Of a stretch of DNA of 64,000 bases, positions 14,001 through 26,000 are shown piece after piece. The position numbers and the translations under genes were made by a program. Each line of letters starts with the position of its first letter. The first letter of the stretch is position 1. The notes below the pieces were generated by a model. The model saw only the letters and a list, made by a program, of their open reading frames with translations. It made no database searches and was not told where the DNA came from. Origin of the DNA: Anarhynchus alexandrinus (lineage: Eukaryota > Chordata > Aves > Charadriiformes > Charadriidae); assembly GCA_008711295.1 (NCBI GenBank), contig VUYV01000812.1:1-64000 (forward strand). The letters run 5' to 3'.

Positions 14001-17000
14001 GGTGAGGTCAAATACTTCGTACCCCCTTCTGTGTGCTTTGCATCTAATCTTCAAGTGGTGCTCATGGGCATTTTACTCCTCTGGTTTCAAGCAAGGCAGT
14101 TTCTCCCATCACCCAAAGTCAGGCATGTAATTTAGCAAAGGAGTTTTAGCTGGCAGGTTTCCTGAGGCATCCTCTGCAATCGGGGGAGACAGGCTGTGTG
14201 AAAGGGAGATCCAAAGCAGGAGCCCGAGGCTTGCAGCTCCTGCGTGGGGGTGGCCTCTCATGTTGTGGGGGGACTCACAGGGGCACGAGGATCCGTCGCC
14301 CAGTTTCTTTTCATCACATATTCAGAGGGAAATCAAGGCCCCTTGGAGTTGGTGGGAGCCTCTGCGCTGAGCGTGCTGGATTTCAGAGCAGCTTCTCAGA
14401 CTCCTCTAAGTGATTTATGCATTGATGGGAACAAGAATTTCTTTGAGCCGAGATCTGATTGTGGCGTCCATTGCAAAGTGCTTTGAGACAGCTTTGAATA
14501 TGGATAGAGTAAAATCCTTCTCGCTGCTCAAGAGCATTGAAGTTATTACGAAGAAAGAAAGTTGCTGATTCCTCTGAACTCTCTGATAGCATTAACATGT
14601 ATTCTTGTTTCTCTTTAGCCTCAGGCAGCTTTACAGAGAGATGCGTTTAGAGTGCAGACGTTCACCCATACCCAGTAAAATGTGCCTAATGTAAAAGGAT
14701 GTCTCTTACTACGTCTTTTAGAAAAAATTGTTTGACTTGCAAGAAGCATAATGCACATTTTGTAGATTGTACGTTGATTTTTTTCACTTGCTGAATGTCT
14801 TGGGTTATTTGTCTCTTTGCAAGTATGGCTTAGCATAGTACATCATTGAGCACAAATTTTGTTAACAAAATGCTGAATGCACGGTAAGGGAATTTTGCAG
14901 AATTGGGTCACCAAAAGGTTCTTCCTTTCTCATCTTTAAGCCTCTGAACAATTCTTGTCTTGAATGGTGGTTGTGTATCCTTTGTTGACAGTTTATTTGA
15001 TTTGTAGCCCTTTGGGGGCTGAGGAATACTTTAAATCTGTTCTTGACCTGTGCAGACTGAAAATACTCCTTAAGTGTGTTGATAACATTGAATAATGATT
15101 ATGGTACAATAGCTGACAACACAATATTTGCTGTCTTTTTCAGACTAACGGACATATATCTGGGAATGGAGATGTGTATCAAGAAAGGCTGGCTCGTCTG
15201 GAAAATGATAAGGAATCTCTTGTTCTGCAAGTGAGTAGTCACCTACATTATTTTTTTTTCTGCTCTTGCATTCGTAAGACTTTTTTATAGTATGTGATAA
15301 AACCTCTGAGGATTTATTTGCAGTTGTGTCGTCTTGGACAGTGTTCAGAAGGCTTGCTGGTATCTGAGACGTAACACAGATTAAGGATAGGTGTGAATTT
15401 GGATTGCAGGAAAAATCTAAAGGGCTTTTTTTTCTGTGTGTCTGATCTCTTTTTGAATCTTGTTAGGTGAGCAGGTCTGCAGAGCGACCACCATCTTACG
15501 TACATGTATATCCTTAAGATCACCATTTTTCCATGACCATTCACATGCTGTTTGCATCAGGTGACAGTTGTCCTGTCCTCATGAAAGGTGACAAAAGCTG
15601 CGGAACTGGCCAATGGGCAGGAGGAGATGAGCAGCTCCTCGGTGGTCCTGCTTACCTGCTGCTGGGCTGGACTGGGTCAGCCCTGAGTGCTCTTGCCAGC
15701 TGGCTTACTCTTGCCATCAGATTTGGGACTACCTGGCACCCCTTGGTCTGCCAGGCATCCTGCAGTCCCCTGACATGGACCTGGCCTAAGGGCTGTGACA
15801 ACGTTGAGCTCTGCTCTAGGCAGATTGCCCCTGTTCCCAGCAGTACTGCAGATTTCCTCGAAAAGAGACTGTTTAAAACAAAACTTAATTAAAAAAAGGC
15901 AAAATGGGAATCTGTCTGCAGTCTCAAAGGTGTTGTCATGTACGCCATGGTACACTGTGTGCAATCACTTGGAAAGCAGAATAAATTGTATGCAGTGAGG
16001 TTTAGCTATTTGGTTGTTAAAGTAGGAGTTAGTGGGTTTTAGTTAATGTATTGTCACAGGAAAGGCTTAATTATTAGCTGTAAAATGCAGCAGCCACCTC
16101 TTTCAAAAAATTCCAGGACAAGTCAGGAGGAAAGATGCAGGATTGCATTGTGTCTGCCAGAACGTTGGCTGAAATTCCAGTAAGCATGAGGGGAGACCTT
16201 TCACTTCTCTCTTGTCGCCTTCGCCACATGTTGTGTCCACCGCAGAGCTGTGCTGCTGCTCCTCCTCCTCCCGTGGTCCCATTTCATCCGTCACCCAGCC
16301 AGCACTGTTACTCACATACAGTTCTTATGGTGACACGTATGTCATGGGTGCAAGGTACTAAATATGCGTGCCTTTTTCTCCACTGTGCAGGTAAGTGTGC
16401 TTACAGACCAGGTGGAAGCCCAAGGAGAAAAGATTCGGGATCTGGAGTTCTGTCTAGAGGAGCACAGGGAGAAGCTGAATGCCACGGAAGAGATGCTGCA
16501 GCAGGTATTTCACAGGCTCATGTCTGTCTCGCTGTCTGTCTTCATTCTTTCTTAACAAACGGCATTTTGCTTCGGTGAGAGCAGTGCACTTCAAGGTGTT
16601 GGCACCTCTTGATATCTCTTAACTAAGTGATAATTTTCTACCATATTTGCTTTAAAGTCTTTGTACTTGGTGATGTCAGTGCTGCTTTACACTGTAGGAA
16701 TCCAGTCCTGCTCTTCTTTGAGCCTTTCCCCACTGAGCTTCAAAGAGACTTGGATTAAAGCCTCTGGCAGGATGGGTGGGTTCCCCTCAAAGCTCCTTGC
16801 TGCCCAGAGCAACTGTGATGACAGACGAGCTTTTTTTTCTCATCCTGGCAGCCAGCCCATGGTAGTGCCCCTGTGATCTCAGATGCATCCTGGGTGCCTG
16901 CAGTCTGTCAGATGGGTGATAGCTGTGTCCCAGGGCTTCAGAGTGCAAGGAAGAGCGTGGTGCTTTTCCCCATGAAAGAGGCCTTTAGCTGTAGAAATAA

Positions 17001-20000
17001 ATCACTGATTTCTTCCCCTTGGATCAATAATTCTGTTCTCTTCCTCTTTATCTTGAATCAGGAGCTTTTAAGTAGAACATCCCTTGAAACTCAGAAGCTG
17101 GATCTTATGGCAGAGATTTCCACTCTGAAGCTAAAGCTTACATCTGTAGAGAAGGATAGATTGGACTATGAGGACAGATTCAGAGACACAGAGGTGAGTA
17201 AAACCCAACTGAATTTGTGAAAGCTGTGTGTGGCTTCATGTAACCTGAAAATTTCATGGGATTTTTTTTTTTTTTTTTTGCCAGGCAAGAAGGGAATTGA
17301 TCTTTAAGGTTAAAACATGTATCTCTTAAAATAAAAAGTGTCTTCTTTGGTAAACTCTGGTTTTACACAGAAAGATTTCTAAAACCAGGTTTTGATTCTT
17401 GCCATCAGATCTCAGGAAGGATGGCAGTTAGCATGGATTTTAAATAAAATCATGAACATACTGCACTCTCCTGTCCCAATTTGAAACTGTCATCGTCTTA
17501 GTAAGGCATGTCTGAGGCAAAAGCTTAAGCCCACTACAAGTACAAAAAGCATGCATGTGCAAAGACGTGGCACACTAAAAGACATGACTTTTGGTTTCAG
17601 TAACAGAGAGAATGAGGTGTCTCAGCGTGAGGGCATTTTGAAGCCTCACTTCAAACCCCAGCCCCGCAGAAGCCCAGGACCGAGAGGCCAGCGGTTACTC
17701 ATCTCAGCCTGGCTTCAGCCCCGTGGTGTACAGTGCCGGGCAGAGCTGCAGCCTGGAGCTGCCATCCCTGGCAGCGCTCTCCTGAGGTCTTTGCCCTCTG
17801 TGCACCGCAGATCTGTGTAGCTGAGCCTTGCTCGTGTTTGACGACAGAAAGCCTCAAAGCAGGTGGGCAAACCCACTTCTTCCGGGAAACTCCAAGAGTC
17901 AGGCCAAGCTTCACTGCCAGGGTGACATGTCCCATATCAGAAATACCTTGGAGTCTGCCTAGGAAGCAAAACAAAATTTCCAGTTCTGGGTTCATCAATG
18001 AGCTGAAATGTTGGATGTTTGTATTGTGGATGTTCCAGATGTCATTCATTTCTAGAAGGGAAGAAACCATAATGTTATCACAGGAGACAAAATTCACGCT
18101 TTCTACTTCAATCACTGGTTTATCAACTCCCTTCCAGTTTCCTACCTATTTTCCAGTGAAGTGTCGTTCCTCACTTGTATTGCAAGCATCAGAGCAAAAG
18201 TTAGGCTTGCTTTTGAATTAATTTCTTTGGGCCTGTCTGAAGTAATACGCAGACCCAAAGAAGTCCACAGGTTGAAAACTAGTGACTCAAATCATGTTCA
18301 GCTTTGAAAGGTGATCATTTACGTAGTGATGATGGTGTCTGTTCCTGCAGTGTAGCACATCTGGGTGCTGCCAAGCTGTGGATCGGATTCATGTGGCCTC
18401 CTGTTACCTTTTCCTCTAGATTGGTACCAGATGTTAAGTGAAGGATCACAGCATTGCCTTAAATGGGGCTGGTTTTGCAGTCCAGGCAATGCTGGAGAAA
18501 CTGGCAGGTGGGAAGGTGGAAGGAATTATTGAAGGTCTTCTGCATCCATAGGAGATGTGTTAAGAGCCGGCTGCTTTCTCAGCTCCCATGAGGTCTCTCT
18601 GCCCACACAGTGCTCGGCTTTTTCGTAAATTTCACAACAGATAACTCTTCTCCTGTATACTGACACCTATCATAAGCAGCCCAAACAATAGATAAATGAG
18701 TTGACAGCAGCAGCAAATGGCTTTGGGGAGGCAATGTTTGGTCCAAATGACTGCAGTGAGTGGGTGCTTTCAGAACTTCCACTGCATCTCCATTTTTAAA
18801 AACACCCTGTGGCTTCGTATGCTTTCCAAAAACAGGTAACAAAAGTGATTGGGCTTTGGGTGATTTGCTTCCTCTCTTTCTATTCCTATTTTTATTTAAT
18901 ATGATTTTTTGCTGGCTTTCCTGTACTTCCCCTTCTTTCATTTCCCTCCTGGAGCGCAGTCTCTCCATAACTTAATAGCACAATTCAGACAGCAGACCAA
19001 GAAGGTGTATGTGGAGCTACCTCTGTTCCCAGAAAAGTGGTTAGTGTGAGGACCACAACGTGTGCTGCAACTCTGTAGGCTACCTGCATGGCAGCTATGA
19101 AGACCTTTCCTTTTGAAATACCTTGAAATATGCTTAATGTCTTTAAAAATAAGATAATCTAAATTATGTTTAAAAAGTAATTACTTTAATTAGGAGCTAT
19201 ATATATTTATTTTCTGGATATTTATGCTAGAACTAATGAACTATTACAAAAATGTTCCTCCCTTCCTTTGAAAACCAGAATGATGTAGTTTAGTGTGATA
19301 GAAATTTTTATTTTGTTTCTTCTTTGTTCCAACACTTTATGGCTGTAAAAAGGCTTAGGCTTAGACACTGAAAGGGATAATATGTCTTAATTTCCATTTT
19401 GTTCAGTGGAAATGAATGGCTAATTAGTTGTAAGGGTCTCAGCCATGTGAAATCTCTGACAGGTAGTTTGGAGGCAGGACTTATTTGGAAGTACACAATA
19501 TTTTATTCAGTGTTGATCTAACTATATTCCTGTTTAAAGTAATAGATGATCAATTATTCCAGCAGAGATGAGTATTTAAATGGATATTTAAAATACTCTA
19601 CTATAAAACATATTATGGCATTTACATGCAGTGTTCAAAATGGAAAAAAAATCATACCCAAACTGGGAAAGAAAAACTACCAATATTGCTTCTGTTTTTA
19701 TTTAGGGAAAAGACAGTTAAAATAAAAAAAAGCACTGACATCCTAAAACAACTTTTGTGGAGCTACTGTCTCCTACAGAATTACCATTCAGATTAAATCC
19801 TTCATATTACCCAGTTTTGACTTATGTCTTCCATTGCAACTTCCCATTCCGGCTTGGTAGGTTTCTCATATTCACCATTCTTTCTCTAAACAGATGCTTC
19901 ACTAGGTGTGTAAGCTTTTATTTTTCCTTTGTGCTCTAGGACTTTCCTGTCTAGATGTTCACAAATATGCAGCTCTTTCAAAGCTAATTGTATACTTAAT

Positions 20001-23000
20001 AGAGATTTAGAATTGTTCTGTTCTTTAAATCATTCCAGTCTTTCCGCTTTCTCAGCAGATACCGGTATTATTTTCCTTTAGGAGCACGGGTGGTCTGAGT
20101 TGGGCTGAGTTTATGTAAGAAAATATCGTATGAGGGAGTTTATTTAGGGAGGAGTCCATAACCAGACGTGGTCTTTGAAGCAGCAGCCAGAGGTTAAACT
20201 GGCTCACTCATGGGGAATTCCTCATAATTTAAACACCACCAGTCTCCTTTGTGCAGATGAATTTCTGAGTGGAGCAAAACTACAAATGTAGTTTGTGTTT
20301 CCAGTGCCAGTAAGGAAGCTTCTGAATTTTGTGCCTCCCTGGCTCTGCCATGAAGAGCGCAAGTAACATGAGCGGGGAAGGAAAAGGAGTCTGTATGTCC
20401 CACCCCGTCAGCTCCAGTCATGGACCCATGCAAGGAACAGCTGTTGGGTGTTTGCATGGGGGGACCTGACCCTGGATCAGAAGAGGACCATTTAATGGCT
20501 CTTTCCTGTTTTGCAGGTTTTGTAAGACAGGAGCACGCATTGTGCCCAGGGCAGGTATTTGAACACATTTATGGGTGCCCGAAGAGGAGGTATTAAATGC
20601 GAGCAGAGCAGGTGCCGTACACTGGCCACCATGTGGGTGACTGTTTTACTGCTGGTTCATCCAAGTCAGCCAGGGAACTCGGTGGCTTTTTGGTCTGATC
20701 TCAGATCCTGATAAGCCCGTACAACACCCTGAGTGCCATGGGGACATACACAGCTCAGGCATCATACTGGTCCCGAAAGCTCTTCAGGTCATAAGCAGTT
20801 ACAATGGTTGGCACCTTCCGGTTTCCAACAATGCTGTTATCTCCTTGCTGGGGCTGCTGCAAGAGCGGGAAAAGCACAGTCCTTGCTGTGAAAGGTTTTT
20901 AGTCAAAATCAGTTGAACAAAGAGTAGTGGAAAAAAAAGTAAGCAGGAAAGTGAAATACACTGGGAGGTTTAGGGTTTCTCAAGGAACTTCAGTGCCTTT
21001 GACAATCTCTACCTCCGGTAGCTTGACCAAAGTTAAGTAGTAATTCAGTAGCAGGGGAGGCAGCCCTGTTTGGGCCTTTTCTTTTTCCTCCATTTATGCA
21101 AGGCTTGAGCATCTCTTTTGTACTAATGAGGGTCTGTATATGGAACCTGGTGAATCTTCAATGTACTCTTCTGCCTCAAAAATGAGAATGAATGTCATTT
21201 ACAGTTATTGCATTGTAGATAATTCAAAATGTGAGTTAATGTTGCACTTGCCAGAGAGTAACTGAAAATATTTTTAGGGTAAAGCATGCTGTTAGGACTT
21301 GTATTTAGTTCTATTTAACCCTTGAGCAAATTGTACAGTATTTTTGGTGACCAGTTAGCAGTGGTAAAGAGTCCAATTACCCATGAGGCCTATACCAAGT
21401 TAAGCAGAAGAATTTCATTTCTACTCCAAGATCTTACACTCTTGGATTCTGGTTGCAAGATTGCTCTGTTTTCCATGACATTGTGAGTGCATCTTGACAT
21501 TTCTGTTAATCTATATGGGTTGTGCTAACTTTTTTCATCAAAGGAGTGGAGTTTTGGTTTATTCCTTTTGCTCAGAGGGGCCTTTTGAATACAGGTAACT
21601 GGTTTCCCTCTCCTCCTCCAGTATTTTAGAAGTAACATAGTTCAATTGATAAATATGTAGGCAACAACCTCAACAGTTATTACTACACATCGTATTTTGA
21701 CATTGGACCATGCCAAAGCAAAAATGATGGCTACAGGAGAGAAAAGCCCCAAACAAATAAATTGTCATAGTGTCAAAGCTGACCATCAGACATAGATTTG
21801 TTAGACATCTAGAACACTCGGTGTTGATAAGAAACAGCTCAGTTAATGTAGTCATGCAGACTGACATCCGTGTACATTTATACTTAGAAGAGTGATGTGC
21901 TTTGTAAATGTTACACATTGAAAAATGAGTGAGGAATTGCAGGTGTATCCAAATCCAAAAGCCATACATTAGCTGTAGTAATTACTAATAGCATCAAAAT
22001 GTTCTGTATTTTGATTTTCCTTGTAGTTCTGGTAATTGAGCTTTGATCTTCCTAAAGAAATACAGATGCTGTTCCATTGCCATCAGATTCATTAAGCACA
22101 AAATAATAACCAGAGGCTTGTAAGCTTAGAAAATGTGGCATTGGGCTGGAAGGCAGGTGTTACCAGTGACCTGTGAATACCCTCTAAATGTCAGCTGCTG
22201 GCTTGTTAATTTATAAATTATAAATCTCTACTAATTATACACTTAGCTCTGAAAAATTGTGCTTACAGTTGTACACTGTTGCTTGACATGGATAGGATTT
22301 GCCTTAACATGTAGGCAGACACGCCAGCCAAAGTTCCATACTATGTTCTTGGTAGCTTAAAAGCTGTTATACGGCCATACAAGTTCTCTTATGTTTTCTA
22401 TGATGCATAAAGAACTTATCTTCTCTTTTGAAGAGTTTCCTGGTGATACAGCATTATAGTAGCTGCTGATAAACTGGTTTTTTTTCTTTTTTGTTTTTTT
22501 TTTTTTTTCACACAAATGTAACACTGATCTGGTGTCCATACACAAACTAAAAGTCAGTGAGATATACATGAGGCAGCAGCTTGCTGGACATCTTTGAGTT
22601 ATGCAAAAGCCACAGCCTTCTGGTAATGTATTCCCGTGCTGAGCAGGAAGATCATTTCCCCAATAAGCTGTGGTTCGTTATCTCTTATATGGAGGGACAC
22701 TCTGTCCTGGCTGTCCCCCAGGCTCCCTGCAGGTCTGCAGATGGCCACTTAAGATCCCATTTCCCCATCTAGAGGACAGGAAGGTTTGGAGAAAGAGTGC
22801 CTTGCACCTTGGTGGGGCAGTAGAATTCAGGGTTCGTTTGACTGTTGCAGGAAGGGAGCTGTAATGCTGGTGGCGCTCAGGGCTGACCTCCATACCTGGT
22901 AGGTCTCTCCAGGAGGATGGCCAGCAGGTTGAGCCATTCTCCTGAAGAGCTCAGATGTGAGCTGGTGGTGGCTGAGTTTCTTCCAAGCCGGGCTGAATTT

Positions 23001-26000
23001 GCAAAGCTCAGATGTAGTGACACCATTGATGCTTAAACACATATGTCTTTGTGCTTGTAGAATCATAGAATGGTTTCGATTGGAAAGGACCTTGAAGATC
23101 ATCTAGTCCTACCCCCCTGCCATGGGCAGGGACACCTCCCACTAGACCAGGTTGCCTAAGGCCACGTCCAGCCTGGCCTTGAACGCTTCCAGGGATGGGG
23201 CCTCAACAACCTCTCTGGGCAACCTGTTCCAGTGCCTTACCACCCTTAAAGTGAAAAACTTCTTCCTAATGTTTAATCTAAACCTGCCCTCTTCCAGTTT
23301 AAAGCCATGTGATGGCTTAAACAAGTGATGACTCTTCCATTCAGCCCTCAGTTAGAGGGGCTCATTTGAGTGGCACAAATCTGGATTTATGCCATAATCA
23401 CTTCGTATTTTGAAAAGGCAGGTGATGGCTGGTGAGCCTGGGGTGGGAGAGACTGGCGAGGAGAGGATGTGGATTCTGTATATTGAAGGATGGCTGCCAC
23501 GGTTTTCCACTTCCCACTTGTAGTGGTGAACATCCAAGCAGTTGAGCAGCCAGAGGGGCAGGAGGCCTTTGGCCCTTAGCACAGGAATACAATGTCAATT
23601 TCTGTCTCCCTTTGTCCTCTGCCCTCTTGCATTCAGTGCAGGAATGCAGAAACTAAGAAATACAGTCCCTGGGTTCTAGAGGGGGGGAATCTAGGAAGCT
23701 CTGAATTGCTTGACTTAGCTATGAATTTGGGTGATGTGTTTTTGTGTATGACGCGCCTTTTATTGCTGCTGTGGTTTTACGGTCCTACCAATGGGTAGCT
23801 ATTGTTGTGTTTTCTTTACTGAATTTCTTTGTTGTTTCTGGTTTTGTTTTTCCCCTCACTCAGGATTTGATCCAGGAAATTAATGAATTGCGGTTGAGAG
23901 TGGGAGAAATGGACAATGAAAGACTCCAGTATGAGAAAAAACTGAAAACGACCAAAGTAAGTGAGGCTGAGGGGAAGAAGCAGAGAAGGGTGTAAGTCAG
24001 GCTTTAGAAGTTCGCTCTCTTTCCCCCAGTCCTTGTCTGCACCCCGCAAAATCCTGAGCACACTCAGGCCCAGGGATTTCATGGTACTCACTTAGCATCA
24101 GGGGTTATTTCCAAATTTCGTGCTATGATTTTCAGATCTAGGCACTGTTTTTTTATGAAGGATAACTTAGCATGCAGCTGCCTGTTAGCAGTAAATTTAT
24201 GACCTGTTTAGACCCTTGTTTCACATGTGTCAAGAAACACCAGTTGCAGTACATAAGGTGCGTGCCACAGGTGAGACCAAAGTTGAGGGTATTTTCCTAA
24301 GTGTGCTAAAAATCAGCCACTTATGAAGAGAAACCATTCACCTAAGTAATTCTAACAGCCTGTTTCTGCAAGTGTCTAACTTCTCTTTGCCATTTAGCCT
24401 TGTCTCTTTTCTATCTTCAGTTTTCTCTCACTCCTCTGTCTCTGTTACCAGTCTTTAATGGCCAAACTTTCTAGTATGAAAATCAAAGTGGGTCAGATGC
24501 AATATGAAAAGCAGCGGATGGAGCAAAAAAGCCAGATGCTAAAGGTGTAGTAGTTTCTGGGTAACATTGGGCCTGTTTTGAATCCTTCATGTTCCACCAT
24601 TTTACAGTCTGTCTTGCATTGTGCTGTCATGCTCTGTTCTTCATTAATTGCTGTGTGTTGATATGCAGTGTGCCCTTTCCCATTAGATGTGGAAAGCTCT
24701 TTATGTAGCTATTCCTTGTAAACAGCTTTTACATCAGATGGGAGAGGATTTTAGTGTTGTGAACTTTGCATAGGTTACACATAATGGAATTAGACTTGAG
24801 TTAAAATCATTCCCCTTCCAAGGGAAGATTGGCTGTTCTGTAGCTTATGTCCATTATTCAAATGTAACTTTTTCTCACCTTTTAAGACTATTCATATTCA
24901 TGAAAACTAGCTAGAAGCTAGAAAATAGGGATTCTTTTATACTGTCCCCTCTCCCACGTGTAAATTTACATATCGTGTTTCTAATTCAGGGGAAGAAATA
25001 CACATCAACAACCACGTGCAGCTCTAGTTAGCCATGGGTATAACAGCAGCTTCTCAAGTGACCAAGAGATGGTCTTGTTTTGGAGAAGCATGGGTCCTAC
25101 ACTGGCAGAAATCCCATCAAAATCAGTACCAAGTTGGAGCACTGGAGGATTGTATTGCCCAACCACTGTTCTGGAAGAAGCTTTGATTTCTTGACAATTT
25201 TAAGATTGATCTATTTTTTTAATGATGCTTCAGAGCAAACAGGAGCCGATTTCTGGAAATTCTGTAGTCTGGGCCATAGTTGGGGTCGCAGACATCACCA
25301 TATATTTGCAACAGATCTTTTGAGGGAAGCTCAGAAACATACCTAAGCCTAGTTTGGTTTATTCCTTTAAGGATTTAAAACTTCAGTAATGCCAACGTTA
25401 TGAGTCTTGCTTTGTTTTGTTTTGTTTACAAACTGAACAAATTAAATTTTCAGTGTTGGGTACATTTGCACTGAGGGTCCTGTCTTGATGATGCTGTTGC
25501 ACAAGATATCCTCGGACATCAAAGAAACATGTTACTAAACTGGGTAGGATTTGACTCAAATTTTAAAAAGCTAAATGCATGGATCCGTGCCAGTCACTTG
25601 CTAGTGCAGATGGTTAGATCTAAGTTAAAATTTGACAGCATTTATCTAATACACCCCAACTCCCCCAAATACCATCTGTCTTATTCCCACGAATTTCAAC
25701 TCTAAACTTCCTTTCCTAATGCTTGATCAGCAAACCCAAACTGTGGCAGAGGTACCACATTTTTGTCTGAACTGCTTTCCAGTATGTGTTTATGTGCTTG
25801 ATGGTGTCATGATTGATTTTTCTTTCATAGTAGCAGTGGTTATTTCTGAAACTGTCCTCAGCCTGGTGTAAGCACAGTTCCATAATTGTCCAGCTTTGAA
25901 CATGCAAAATGCCCCCTAAATACTAAAATAAGTGTTTGTGAATTTTAGCATTCAGCCTCATCACCTGCATTTTTTCTGCCTCTGCAAGGTTAAATAAGTA

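Larger units (their letters stand above)
4351..15143. other. PPFIBP1 long intron after coding exon 2 (10.8 kb)
   Basis: The longest intron in the window. It contains the CpG-rich patch and putative alternative first exon at about 9881-10264 (separate entries) and a moderately GC-rich stretch at about 5040-5760 whose overlapping open frames on both strands look like composition effects. An AATAAA at 7708 follows a 122-codon open frame (7243-7611) that I do not recognise and judge to be chance. No interspersed repeat was recognised. Confidence 0.7.
17194..23863. other. PPFIBP1 intron after coding exon 5 (6.7 kb)
   Basis: AT-rich, especially 19.1-22.6 kb. Holds an 18-base T run (17262-17279), a broken poly-T stretch near 22480-22509, and the CR1 fragment at 23061-23308. 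No extra exon was found. Confidence 0.8.
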
